Both the position numbers and the translations under genes were made by a program. A stretch of DNA of 64,000 nt, taken from positions 79,513-143,512 of the forward strand of contig JAILHI010000027.1 of NCBI GenBank assembly GCA_024695865.1, written 5' to 3'. Positions 1-7,117 of the stretch are shown one piece after another. The stretch's first letter is position 1; every line of letters begins with the position of its first letter. A model generated the notes under the pieces. It was given only the letters and a program-made list of their open reading frames with translations. It was not told the origin of the DNA and searched no databases. This DNA comes from Candidatus Gastranaerophilales bacterium (GTDB taxonomy: Bacteria; Cyanobacteriota; Vampirovibrionia; Gastranaerophilales; Gastranaerophilaceae).

Positions 1-520
1 CCGAAAACAATTCATCCAGTGCCTGAAAATGAATTTCGTCCCCTCTCGTTTCAATTTCTTTCATCTTCAAATTTCTGTCCGTAACCTGAGAAACAGAAGT
101 TTTTTCTCTGAAACTGTGAATGATAAAATCAAGTTCATTTGCCGCAGTCATAAGATTTTGTGCCTGCAAAATCATGTGTTCCGTAGATTTTTCAATTCGG
201 TAAACACGAAAATTCATTATCGCTTTTATAATTTTCTTTGTAATTCTGTTCAACATTGTTGAAATATATTGAATATCCTCTTTTTCAATAGGGGTTACAC
301 GTGTTTGCCCTAACACTTTTAGAGTCTTTTTTAAAATTTTGTTGCTTTTATGCTTATATTGACGTGCTGTAACCATTGCATCGTCATTTACACCTTCTTG
401 CAAAACTTTTGTAAAAAGTTCTGCCGTCTGCTTACAGGTTAAAGAATTTTCTTCAAAAAGTTCGTAAAAAACGTCATTTGCATCATGAAAAAAATATGAT
501 AAAAAATTGAATTTAACCAT
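1..520 (-). CDS. DUF47 / PhoU-like phosphate-transport accessory protein (partial, C-terminus off the window)
   Basis: The reverse strand is open from an ATG at 520 to the window edge, giving 173 codons without a stop. The product starts MVKFNFLSYFFHD, then FYELFEEN, a helical stretch, VTPIEKEDIQ (residues ~78-87) and, near the visible end, KEIETRGDEIHF. This pattern (FF..LFeE, TPieReDI, kEiE..aDeI) is that of the DUF47 (YkaA-like) family, distant PhoU relatives that usually accompany PiT phosphate permeases. The SD AAAGGT precedes the start. It follows the sigma-factor gene by 20 nt, so both probably share a transcript. A PiT permease just beyond the window is expected but cannot be seen. 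Confidence 0.8.
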   Translation of the reverse strand, partial: MVKFNFLSYFFHDANDVFYELFEENSLTCKQTAELFTKVLQEGVNDDAMVTARQYKHKSNKILKKTLKVLGQTRVTPIEKEDIQYISTMLNRITKKIIKAIMNFRVYRIEKSTEHMILQAQNLMTAANELDFIIHSFREKTSVSQVTDRNLKMKEIETRGDEIHFQALDELFS

Positions 521-540
521 TTCAGACCTTTCGTTTTGAT

Positions 541-1170
541 TTATACAAGTTTATTTCTTATAAGTTCTTTTTTAATTTTATTTAAACCCGATTGAATTAT
601 TCTGGAAATTCTCGACATTGAAAGATTGTATTCCTCTGCCATTTCCCAAAGTTTTTTTTCATCATAGAATTTTGCCTCAATAAACTCTTTTTCTCTCGGA
701 GGCAGAAGTTTCATTGCTTTTTTAATTGCATTGCTCATTTCTCCGAAAACAAGTTGTTCTTCGGGGTTTTGCTTTTTGTCTTTAATCTGGACGGGGTTTT
801 CGCCCTCTGCAAGTTCATCAACAGACAAAATCGTTTTGTAAACCGCCGCTCTGACTTCTCCGGGGTCTTGATTTGCAAGTAAATCGGGCTGTTTGTTTTT
901 TAAAACGTACCATTTATATCTTCTTCTGATTTCGTTTCTTATCGCCCATTTAACAGCCGTAGATAAGTACGTTTTATTGTATTGGTCAGGTTTGGCAGGA
1001 GAACAGATTTTATGTATTACCTGTGTGGCAATATTAACCAATTCTTCATATTCAGCCAAATGTTGAGAAGATAACCTTTTGTATTCTACTTTCGCCAAAG
1101 TTTCAATCAGGTCTTTGTAGTCCGCCAGATTAAATTTATTATCATCTGCTTTTGTATCAAGCACAATCAA
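541..1170 (-). CDS. RNA polymerase sigma factor, sigma-70 family (alternative)
   Basis: This 209-residue protein has a region-2-like segment at ~50-95 (YLSTAVKWAIRNEIRRRY, recalling the core-binding and -10 recognition helices) and a clear region 4 at ~145-205 (LPPREKEFIEAKF, then a helix-turn-helix with LSMSRISRII). No region 1.1 or full region 3 is evident, so it is an alternative sigma rather than the housekeeping one. The start is TTG at 1168-1170, chosen because AAGGTGA lies 6 nt upstream; a GTG two codons in is spaced worse. It lies upstream of the DUF47 gene with a 20-nt gap. Whether it controls phosphate genes is inference from that linkage. Confidence 0.85.
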   Translation of the reverse strand: MIVLDTKADDNKFNLADYKDLIETLAKVEYKRLSSQHLAEYEELVNIATQVIHKICSPAKPDQYNKTYLSTAVKWAIRNEIRRRYKWYVLKNKQPDLLANQDPGEVRAAVYKTILSVDELAEGENPVQIKDKKQNPEEQLVFGEMSNAIKKAMKLLPPREKEFIEAKFYDEKKLWEMAEEYNLSMSRISRIIQSGLNKIKKELIRNKLV

Positions 1171-1190
1171 CCCTCACCTTACACAACTCT

Positions 1191-1219
1191 ATCATACAAG
1201 AAAATAAATTAATTTTCCA
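1191..1219 (-). promoter_or_regulatory. Putative sigma-70-type promoter of the sigma factor/DUF47 unit
   Basis: Read on the reverse strand, TGGAAA (1219-1214) and TATGAT (1196-1191) are separated by 17 nt. The predicted start near 1184 would leave a leader of about 14 nt containing only the SD. Confidence 0.45.
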
Positions 1220-1306
1220 TGTTTTTTATTTTTTTATAAGAAATTTACTTAACAAATATGATTTTTGCAGTTTTCATAGTAAAATTAATAAAAAAGAGGT
1301 TAAAAA

Positions 1307-2080
1307 ATGATTGATATTCAGGATATTTCGGTTTTTGACAAGGTAAGAGAAAATCTTCCCGTTCAGGAAGTTTCGGTAAATTTCAACAGCGACAGTTTGT
1401 TAACTTATACAAAGACGATAAAAATAGCGGCGGTGAAAAAGCCCGAAATCGTTCCTCCTCAGACGGATTATATTTCTCCTGATATTAAAAATTATATTAA
1501 TATTCTGAATAACGGCAATCTTGACGAACAAAAAAAATGCCTCGGGATAATACTAAACCGTCTCAGAACCTATAATGCAGAAAAAAATGCACAGTTTTTA
1601 GATGCGGGGTTGACAGATGCCCTGTTTAACGTTGTAAATCAGGATGTGTCAAAACTCAAAAAGCCGACTTTTACCCAAAAACGATTAAGAAAAAAAATTG
1701 AAGAAGGCAAAAAACTCAGTTATAAAGAATGGGAAAAGGCTAATACTCTTACTGACTATGACGAAGCAATTTTAAATAAAATGGATGCTTTCAAGATTAT
1801 CGCAGAATTGCAGATTATGCTGTATTTAGAAATTGTCAATCGTTCCGATTTAAAGCCAACATTTTACGAAATGCCCGCTACGGCAAGACTTTTGGAAGCG
1901 TATGAGAATGAGAAATCCGAGGATATGAAAGCGTATATAGTGACAATAATATCCCGATTGTCCTTGGTAACAGACGATTTTGACAGGGATATTTGCGATT
2001 TTCTGCAGAAAGCCGCAAAATCAAAATCCAAAACAGTTAAACAAACGGCGGAAAAAGCATTAGAATTAAAAGAGAAGTAG
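1307..2080 (+). CDS. Conserved-looking helical-repeat protein of unknown function
   Basis: This 257-residue soluble protein has no signal peptide or membrane segment. From about residue 55 it is predicted mostly helical, with ARM/HEAT-like pieces (IKNYINILNNGNLDEQKKCL, and near the end DMKAYIVTIISRLSLV and SKTVKQTAEKALELKEK). The N-terminal ~50 residues look extended and hydrophilic. AGAGG precedes the ATG at a good distance. It is monocistronic and diverges from the sigma gene. Its stop codon lies inside a 58-nt near-palindrome that could act as its terminator. I recognise no family; a scaffold role would be a guess from the repeat-like helices. Confidence 0.7.
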   Translation: MIDIQDISVFDKVRENLPVQEVSVNFNSDSLLTYTKTIKIAAVKKPEIVPPQTDYISPDIKNYINILNNGNLDEQKKCLGIILNRLRTYNAEKNAQFLDAGLTDALFNVVNQDVSKLKKPTFTQKRLRKKIEEGKKLSYKEWEKANTLTDYDEAILNKMDAFKIIAELQIMLYLEIVNRSDLKPTFYEMPATARLLEAYENEKSEDMKAYIVTIISRLSLVTDDFDRDICDFLQKAAKSKSKTVKQTAEKALELKEK

Positions 2081-2133
2081 GGTAGACTTCAGTCTACCAC
2101 AATAATTGTTGGAGGACTAAAGTCCACCCTACT
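2076..2133. repeat. 58-nt near-perfect inverted repeat overlapping a stop codon
   Basis: Arms of 23 nt (2076-2098 and 2111-2133) pair with four mismatches around a 12-nt AT-rich centre. The left arm starts AGTAGGGTAGACTT and the right arm ends AAGTCCACCCTACT. The TAG stop of the preceding gene (2078-2080) is part of the left arm. No long T run follows, so it is either an atypical terminator or a palindromic REP/MITE-like element. Confidence 0.75.
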
Positions 2134-2650
2134 CGCTGAAAAACGTCATACTGAGGGTTGCGCCCGAAGTATCTGATATTTTTTGAAGTTAATACGATTC
2201 TTCGCCCTTTCAGGCTTAGAAGGACGATTTGATGTGGTGCGTATAAACGCACCCTACAACTCAGAATGACGGTTTATTTTATGTTGTCATTCCGAGGCTT
2301 AACGCCGAGGAATCCAGCAGATATGTGTTGCAAAAGAAAATGTAAAAACGGCTGGATTCTTCGCCCATTCGGGCTCAGAATGACAACTTTAATTTTCAGG
2401 GATTGCCACGAAATGCTACGCATTTCTCGCAATGACGTTATCTGAAAATTAACGTCATTACGAGGAACGATTTTTGCGTAGGACGCCGTGTGCGCGGAGC
2501 GAACCCAGTCCGAAGTAGCGGCGAAATAGTGAACGGAAGTTTTGCGCTCAGCAAAACGGAGAGAGCGGATTGAAGCCGTGAAGCAAAAATCAAGACAGTG
2601 TAACGACGAAGTAATCCCTGCAAATAAATACCGACAGGAATTGCTACGCC
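2134..2650. repeat. Composite block of dispersed palindromic repeats, no gene
   Basis: About 500 nt of GC-richer sequence holds several hairpin units. A pair of ~35-nt arms at 2284-2318 and 2351-2387 runs GTTGTCATTC..GAATCCAGC against GCTGGATTC..GAATGACAAC. A GATTGCCACG...CTCGCAATGAC unit (2401-2436) is flanked by inverted 9-mers AATTTTCAG/CTGAAAATT. A third unit (GTCATTACGAGGAACGA ... ACGACGAAGTAATCC) is split by about 130 nt of insert. GGTGCGTATAAACGCACC forms another hairpin near 2236-2253. Related motifs recur at 38071-38155 and 63740-64000. Short open frames here look like accidental readings of the repeats. Confidence 0.8.
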
Positions 2651-2676
2651 GAGATTTACAGAAAATGATTGTGTCT

Positions 2677-3477
2677 CTACAAAACGTTCTTTCCGTCTTT
2701 AGAATACATATCCTGACGTTTTTGTTTTATCGACTGCAAATTTTCAACACAGTAATTATCTTTAAGAGTGTTTAATTCCTTTTCAAAATTTTGCTTTGCT
2801 TCTTCAATATTTGCGCCGTTAAACTCTAACATATCCATAGCAAGAGTGGTGTTTGTAGCGGCAAGTCTTGTCGTATCTCTGAAACCGCTTGATGCAAGTT
2901 TCATGGCAAGCGGATTATCCTTTGCCGAAGCAAACAGGCATTGAGAAACATACATCGGCAAATGGCTGATTATTGCAACCGCTTTGTCGTGTTCTTTTGC
3001 ATCTGCAATAATCGTTTCTGCACCGAGTTGTCTGATGATTTTTTCCAAAACCTCGGTATTTCTATAATCGTAAGGTGTAACAACCCACTTTGCTCCTGTA
3101 AAAAGTTCTTCAAAGGAAGCATCATAACCGTTTTTTTCCGTGCCTGCCATCGGGTGCGAGGGAATAAATTTATACGGTCGTTTCTTCTTTGTTACAAACT
3201 CTTTTACGCTTGCAACATCGGTAACTACGCAATCTTTTCCGACAATATTTTCTAACTTGTCCAGAGTTTCAAGAGTATTTCTTATGGGCGTGCATACAAA
3301 AACAAGTTCACATTCTGTTAAAATATCGTATTCTTTTGATACTTTAGCCGTCAGATTATGTACCTTTTTTGCGGTTTCCTCATTGCCCGTAACCGCATAT
3401 ATTTCATATTCGAAGTTTGATAATTTCTTTAAAATTGAGCCGCCTATAAGCCCGAGACCGATTATTCCGATTTTCAT
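2677..3477 (-). CDS. tyrA: Prephenate dehydrogenase (TyrA family)
   Basis: This cytoplasmic enzyme oxidatively decarboxylates prephenate to 4-hydroxyphenylpyruvate on the way to tyrosine. The N-terminal Rossmann fold shows GLGLIGGS (7-14), followed by VFVCTP and the family motif SHPMAGTE at about 107-114. The C-terminal helical dimerisation half contains ISHLPMYVSQ and SGFRDTTRLA, both typical of TyrA. At 266 residues it is the short form without a chorismate mutase or ACT domain. The start at 3477 is supported by GGAGA about 5 nt upstream. It stands alone, with repeats downstream and gmk divergent. Confidence 0.93.
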   Translation of the reverse strand: MKIGIIGLGLIGGSILKKLSNFEYEIYAVTGNEETAKKVHNLTAKVSKEYDILTECELVFVCTPIRNTLETLDKLENIVGKDCVVTDVASVKEFVTKKKRPYKFIPSHPMAGTEKNGYDASFEELFTGAKWVVTPYDYRNTEVLEKIIRQLGAETIIADAKEHDKAVAIISHLPMYVSQCLFASAKDNPLAMKLASSGFRDTTRLAATNTTLAMDMLEFNGANIEEAKQNFEKELNTLKDNYCVENLQSIKQKRQDMYSKDGKNVL

Positions 3478-3668
3478 TTTTTCTCCGATTGTTAAGTTTT
3501 GTTAACCAAATTACTGCTTGCTTAAAATTGTTCAAAACGATTGTAATTACATTGTATCAGCAAATTTTTATAATGAAAATACTTAACATTTATTCATACA
3601 TTTGCATAGTAAACAAATATATGTAATAATAATTTTAAATTAATAGTCTAACCATTCCTTTCTTGACT

Positions 3669-3695
3669 TATGCGACTTCATTGTCGCATTTTTAT
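3669..3695 (+). terminator. Orphan intrinsic terminator upstream of gmk
   Basis: ATGCGAC (3670-3676) pairs perfectly with GTCGCAT (3683-3689) around a 6-nt loop and is followed by TTTTTATT. No gene lies upstream on this strand, since tyrA runs the other way. It may end a small RNA starting in 3540-3660 or attenuate an upstream gmk promoter. Confidence 0.6.
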
Positions 3696-3723
3696 TGTGT
3701 AAAATTACCTGATTTTGTATAAT
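3695..3723 (+). promoter_or_regulatory. Putative gmk promoter
   Basis: TTGTGT (3695-3700), a 17-nt spacer and TATAAT (3718-3723) predict a start near 3730. The leader would then be about 11 nt, just enough for the SD AAGGAGA. Confidence 0.55.
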
Positions 3724-3740
3724 GAAGAAAAGGAGAATAT

Positions 3741-4301
3741 ATGGCAGGACATTTATTTATCATTTCGGGGTCATCGGGTGTCGGCAAAGGCACTTTGATT
3801 AAAGAATTTTTAAAACAGGCTGAAAATGTCTTTTTATCCGTTTCTTCCACCACAAGAAAAGCCAGAGAGGGAGAAGTTCACGGACAAAATTATTATTTTG
3901 TGTCAAAAGAAGATTTCCAAAAGAGCATAGATAACGGTGATTTTCTCGAATGGGCGGAATTTAGCGGAAACCGTTACGGCACCGATAAAAACCGTGTTTG
4001 CGATATGCTTAACCTCGGAAAAAATGTTTTGCTCGAAATCGAAGTGCAGGGTGCAAAACAGGTTAAACAAAAAATGCCCGAAGCCGTATTGATTTTTATT
4101 CTGCCACCGTCAAAAGAGGAACTTGAAAGACGTTTGAGAGGCAGGGGAACGGAAACCGAAGAAGCCATTCAAAAAAGATTACAGGTAATCGAATTTGAGG
4201 CAAAAGAATCCGAACATTACGACTACAAGGTTGTAAATGATACCGTCGAAAAAGCGGTTGGGGAAATTATGGATATATACAAAAAGAAAACGGAAGAATA
4301 A
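3741..4301 (+). CDS. gmk: Guanylate kinase
   Basis: It phosphorylates GMP to GDP with ATP, an essential cytoplasmic step in purine metabolism. The P-loop GSSGVGKGT lies at residues 10-18. The GMP-binding region has SVSSTTRKAREGE, then NYYFV and FLEWAEFSGNRYGT, followed by LEIEVQGAKQV and the lid RLRGRGTE. At 186 residues it is of normal length (about 200). The SD AAGGAGA sits 5 nt before the ATG. Its TAA shares one base with the ATG of the nif3 gene (TAATG), which implies translational coupling; the run continues to rsmD. Confidence 0.96.
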   Translation: MAGHLFIISGSSGVGKGTLIKEFLKQAENVFLSVSSTTRKAREGEVHGQNYYFVSKEDFQKSIDNGDFLEWAEFSGNRYGTDKNRVCDMLNLGKNVLLEIEVQGAKQVKQKMPEAVLIFILPPSKEELERRLRGRGTETEEAIQKRLQVIEFEAKESEHYDYKVVNDTVEKAVGEIMDIYKKKTEE

Positions 4302-5035
4302 TGGCAAAAGTTCAGGAAGTTATTGATTTAATAGAAGCCTATGCCCCGCTTGAAACTCAGGCAGAATGGGATAATTCGGGCTGGCAGATTAACCTCGGAA
4401 AAGAAAATTTTTCAAAAATTATGACGGCGTTAACGGTTACACAGAGTGTTATCAATCAGGCAAAAAAGCACGGTTGCGACTTGATTTTGGCGCATCACCC
4501 TTTGATTTTTGAACCGTTAAAAAAAATAACGGTCGGAGAAATTACCGATGCAATACAAAACGGGATACAAATTTATTCCGCCCACACAAACGTTGACCTT
4601 GCAAAAGGCGGTACAACAGATACCCTCTGCGAAAAATGCGGCTTTGGTCTCTGCGATAAAACAGAGGGCTTTATAAATTACAAAAAATTAGACAAAAAAT
4701 ATAACCTTGAAAACCTCAAAGAACTTGTCAAAAAAAGACTCGGGCTTGATTGTCTTAAAATAATCAATCTTGAAGAAAAGAAAACCATAAAATCCGTCGG
4801 ATTTTGTGCGGGTTCGGGCGGCGGTGAAATCCCCGAAGCAAACAGACTCGGAATAGACCTCTTTATTACGGGTGAAGTTAAATTCCACGAAGCATTTGAA
4901 GCAAAAAGCACCGTTGTCTTTGAAGTAGGGCATTTTGACAGCGAAAAATATATCGGTGAAATCTTCAAAAGAGTTTTGGGCGATAAATACGAAATTATTG
5001 AAGCAGATGAAAAAAGACCTTATTTTTACGATTAA
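4301..5035 (+). CDS. Nif3-like dinuclear metal-centre protein (DUF34/YbgI family)
   Basis: This 244-residue member of the Nif3 family forms toroidal hexamers with a two-metal site. Metal-ligand motifs are visible: HHPL at 65-68, HTNVD at 95-99, and GHFDSEKY near the C-terminus. The start WDNSGWQI is also family-typical. The 244-residue length matches the short bacterial form without the PII-like insert. Its biochemical role is unsettled; GTP cyclohydrolase-like and metal-chaperone roles have been suggested. It is coupled to gmk by a one-base overlap and overlaps the next gene by 29 nt. Confidence 0.92.
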   Translation: MAKVQEVIDLIEAYAPLETQAEWDNSGWQINLGKENFSKIMTALTVTQSVINQAKKHGCDLILAHHPLIFEPLKKITVGEITDAIQNGIQIYSAHTNVDLAKGGTTDTLCEKCGFGLCDKTEGFINYKKLDKKYNLENLKELVKKRLGLDCLKIINLEEKKTIKSVGFCAGSGGGEIPEANRLGIDLFITGEVKFHEAFEAKSTVVFEVGHFDSEKYIGEIFKRVLGDKYEIIEADEKRPYFYD

Positions 5036-5558
5036 AATCTTCTTTTGTATGTTTTTGATTTGCGCTAATGCTTATGCGGACGATTTTGTTATGCCCGATT
5101 GGAGTTATTATACGTTCAGGGAAAATGCAAAAGTTACCGAAAATGCCGACCTGATAAAATACGAAAAAATCAGAAAAGAACATAGTTTTGACGAATTTTT
5201 CGACAAACAATCAATAATTATTCACAAAAAGGCAAAAAACATATCACCACGAGAGGCGGGAATGAAATATCTTTCAAAAGCCTTATTCTGTGATTTTGCA
5301 GCCGAAAAATATATAATAAAAAATGATGAAAATGATTTTATTGCGATTTATTGTTCACACAACAGAAGAAAGTGCGAAATAGTCAGATTTTATAACGGTT
5401 TTGACGGGCTTATCGAGGTCAGATATACCCATAACAATCTCTGGCACTTTCAAAACAATATCGGCTCTTTTATTTCTGCGCAAATGCAAATTATACATTT
5501 GCCTTATGAATTTTCCATAAACAATTTGGCTCACAAAAACAGGATAAACAGGTTATAA
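5007..5558 (+). CDS. Secreted protein of unknown function
   Basis: I place the start at the ATG at 5007 because it opens a good signal peptide: MKKDLIF, a hydrophobic core (TIKIFFCMFLICANA), then a probable cut after AYA before DDF. The upstream in-frame ATG at 4935 would add 24 hydrophilic residues. The mature ~160 residues are rich in Asn, Lys and aromatics (e.g. DLIKYEKIRKEHSFDEFF) with a Cys-containing segment YCSHNRRKCEIVRFYNG. No family is recognised. The gene overlaps nif3 by 29 nt and ends one base before rsmD, so it is probably translated from the same mRNA. Confidence 0.75.
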   Translation: MKKDLIFTIKIFFCMFLICANAYADDFVMPDWSYYTFRENAKVTENADLIKYEKIRKEHSFDEFFDKQSIIIHKKAKNISPREAGMKYLSKALFCDFAAEKYIIKNDENDFIAIYCSHNRRKCEIVRFYNGFDGLIEVRYTHNNLWHFQNNIGSFISAQMQIIHLPYEFSINNLAHKNRINRL

Positions 5559-5559
5559 A

Positions 5560-6096
5560 ATGAATATTACGGGCGGAAAATACAATTCTTTGATTGTTAA
5601 AACGGCTGATTTTGCAAACATCAAGCCGACTTTGTCAAAAATCAGGCAGGCGGTTTTTAACTCATTATCTTCTATTCTTGAAAAGAAGGACGATTTGTTT
5701 TTTTGCGATTTGTTTGCAGGTTCGGGAATAATGTCTTTTGAGGCTGTATCGAGGGGGTATAACACTATTTGTGTCGAGATAGATAAAAAGAGCGTAAAGG
5801 TTATAAAAGAAAATTCGGAGCGTCTTAAAGCGGATATAAAGATTGTAAATTACGATGCCGTCAAATTTTTACAGAAAACAGAAACGGTTTTTGATGTAAT
5901 ATACATAGACCCGCCTTATCAATCGGGGCTTTATGATATTGTTCTGGCGCAAATCAAAAACAGAAATCTTCTCTCCGAAAACGGTATTGTAATCGTTGAA
6001 AAACCGTCAGAACTTGAAGTTAAGACAGACGGATATAACCTTATAAAAGAAAAAAACTATTCCGATAAAACGATTTGGTATCTGAAAAAAGAATAA
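5560..6096 (+). CDS. rsmD: 16S rRNA (guanine(966)-N2)-methyltransferase RsmD
   Basis: This SAM-dependent enzyme methylates N2 of G966 in 16S rRNA during 30S assembly. The features seen are ITGGKYN at the N-terminus, KPTLSKIRQAVFNSL (residues ~23-37), the SAM loop DLFAGSGIMSFEA (50-62) and the catalytic DPPY (117-120). Its 178 residues match the family. AGG lies 7 nt before the ATG. It ends the gmk-nif3-secreted protein-rsmD run and converges with the FkbM gene. In other bacteria coaD often follows rsmD; here it does not. Confidence 0.93.
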   Translation: MNITGGKYNSLIVKTADFANIKPTLSKIRQAVFNSLSSILEKKDDLFFCDLFAGSGIMSFEAVSRGYNTICVEIDKKSVKVIKENSERLKADIKIVNYDAVKFLQKTETVFDVIYIDPPYQSGLYDIVLAQIKNRNLLSENGIVIVEKPSELEVKTDGYNLIKEKNYSDKTIWYLKKE

Positions 6097-6108
6097 AGAC
6101 AAAATTTA

Positions 6109-6984
6109 TTAATCTTGGTCTTTCGGTTTTCCTTCCGCATTTCTTGTTGTTGCATATACAACATAATTTCTCCACATATCCGTTGAGGGTTCGTGTTCAG
6201 CCAAATATATTTTATATTTCGGATTTATGGAATGTATAAATAATATAAATTTCAGAAAATCATCCGGAAAATGACAACTTAATGCCAAATCGGGATTATA
6301 TTTTGCGATAGTTTTTTTAGAGCCTTTCAGGGCCTGAACTTCAGCGCCCTCAATATCCATTTTGATAAAATCAACTTTATTAATTTGATTTTTTTCAATT
6401 AAATTGTCTAATTTTATGAGATTGACGGAAATAATATTTTCTCTTTTTCTGAAATTATCCAAAACAAGATGTGCAGCCAGATTTATTTCATCATCAGGTT
6501 CCGCACCTAAATCAAATTCGCCTTTTCCGTCAGATTCCCAAAGAGCATATTCAAACAATTGAAAATTTTTATAATTTTTCAAATCTTGCTTAATTTTATT
6601 CAACACATTAGGGTTTGGTTCTATTCCAAAAACTTTTCCGTCAGGGCCGCACTGTTTCAGAAACAATACGGTTAACTCAACATCGCCCGACACACCCGCA
6701 TCAATGATATAATCTTTTTTGTGAACATATACATAAGGGTTATCAAGTTCCCCATAATCTGCGTAAAAATTGGGTACGTTGACTTTGTAATTACTGTGAA
6801 ATTTTACGGCCGAGTGAAAAACATTTCTTGAATAATCATCTGCCAAAAGGTCTTTTGCACGATAAATTTCAAGCGCATATTTATATTTAAAAGGAATATA
6901 ATCCCAAAACAAACAGCAAGCCGCTGCCGAAAGAACACAGACGGTCAAAATAATTATTGATGTTATTTTTACTCGCTTGCTCAT
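6109..6984 (-). CDS. Membrane-anchored FkbM-family methyltransferase
   Basis: This 291-residue protein begins with a basic segment and one transmembrane helix (residues ~8-30), then a region ending in a SAM-dependent methyltransferase fold. Motifs are DYIIDAGVSGDVE (SAM loop; the usual G-x-N-x-G variant is replaced), FGIEPNPNVLNKI, and VDFIKMDIEGAEVQALKGS at ~200-218, the FkbM signature. Family members methylate sugars or lipids. The single N-terminal anchor suggests action at the inner membrane, possibly on surface glycans. It is monocistronic and the substrate is unknown. Confidence 0.85.
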   Translation of the reverse strand: MSKRVKITSIIILTVCVLSAAACCLFWDYIPFKYKYALEIYRAKDLLADDYSRNVFHSAVKFHSNYKVNVPNFYADYGELDNPYVYVHKKDYIIDAGVSGDVELTVLFLKQCGPDGKVFGIEPNPNVLNKIKQDLKNYKNFQLFEYALWESDGKGEFDLGAEPDDEINLAAHLVLDNFRKRENIISVNLIKLDNLIEKNQINKVDFIKMDIEGAEVQALKGSKKTIAKYNPDLALSCHFPDDFLKFILFIHSINPKYKIYLAEHEPSTDMWRNYVVYATTRNAEGKPKDQD

Positions 6985-7117
6985 AAAACGCTTTTTTCAG
7001 ACCCAACCGATGAATTATCCTGCCTTATCTCTATTATATATTTTTTTCGGAGAAATTGTAAAGACGTAAAAAGCATTTTATTGTTTTATGAACAGGCAGA
7101 ACTTTGTAAAAATTATA

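Noticed and set aside
2134..2650. CRISPR array
   Set aside because: Units are palindromic and unequal, with no regular spacers and no cas genes nearby. No array was seen anywhere else in the window.
2438..2775. Open frames on both strands in the repeat block
   Set aside because: They follow palindromic repeats, have Arg/Ser-rich unlikely compositions and no SD; the same type of sequence recurs elsewhere as repeats.
4935..5006. Longer start for the secreted protein
   Set aside because: It would place 24 hydrophilic residues before the signal peptide; the ATG at 5007 gives a proper one.
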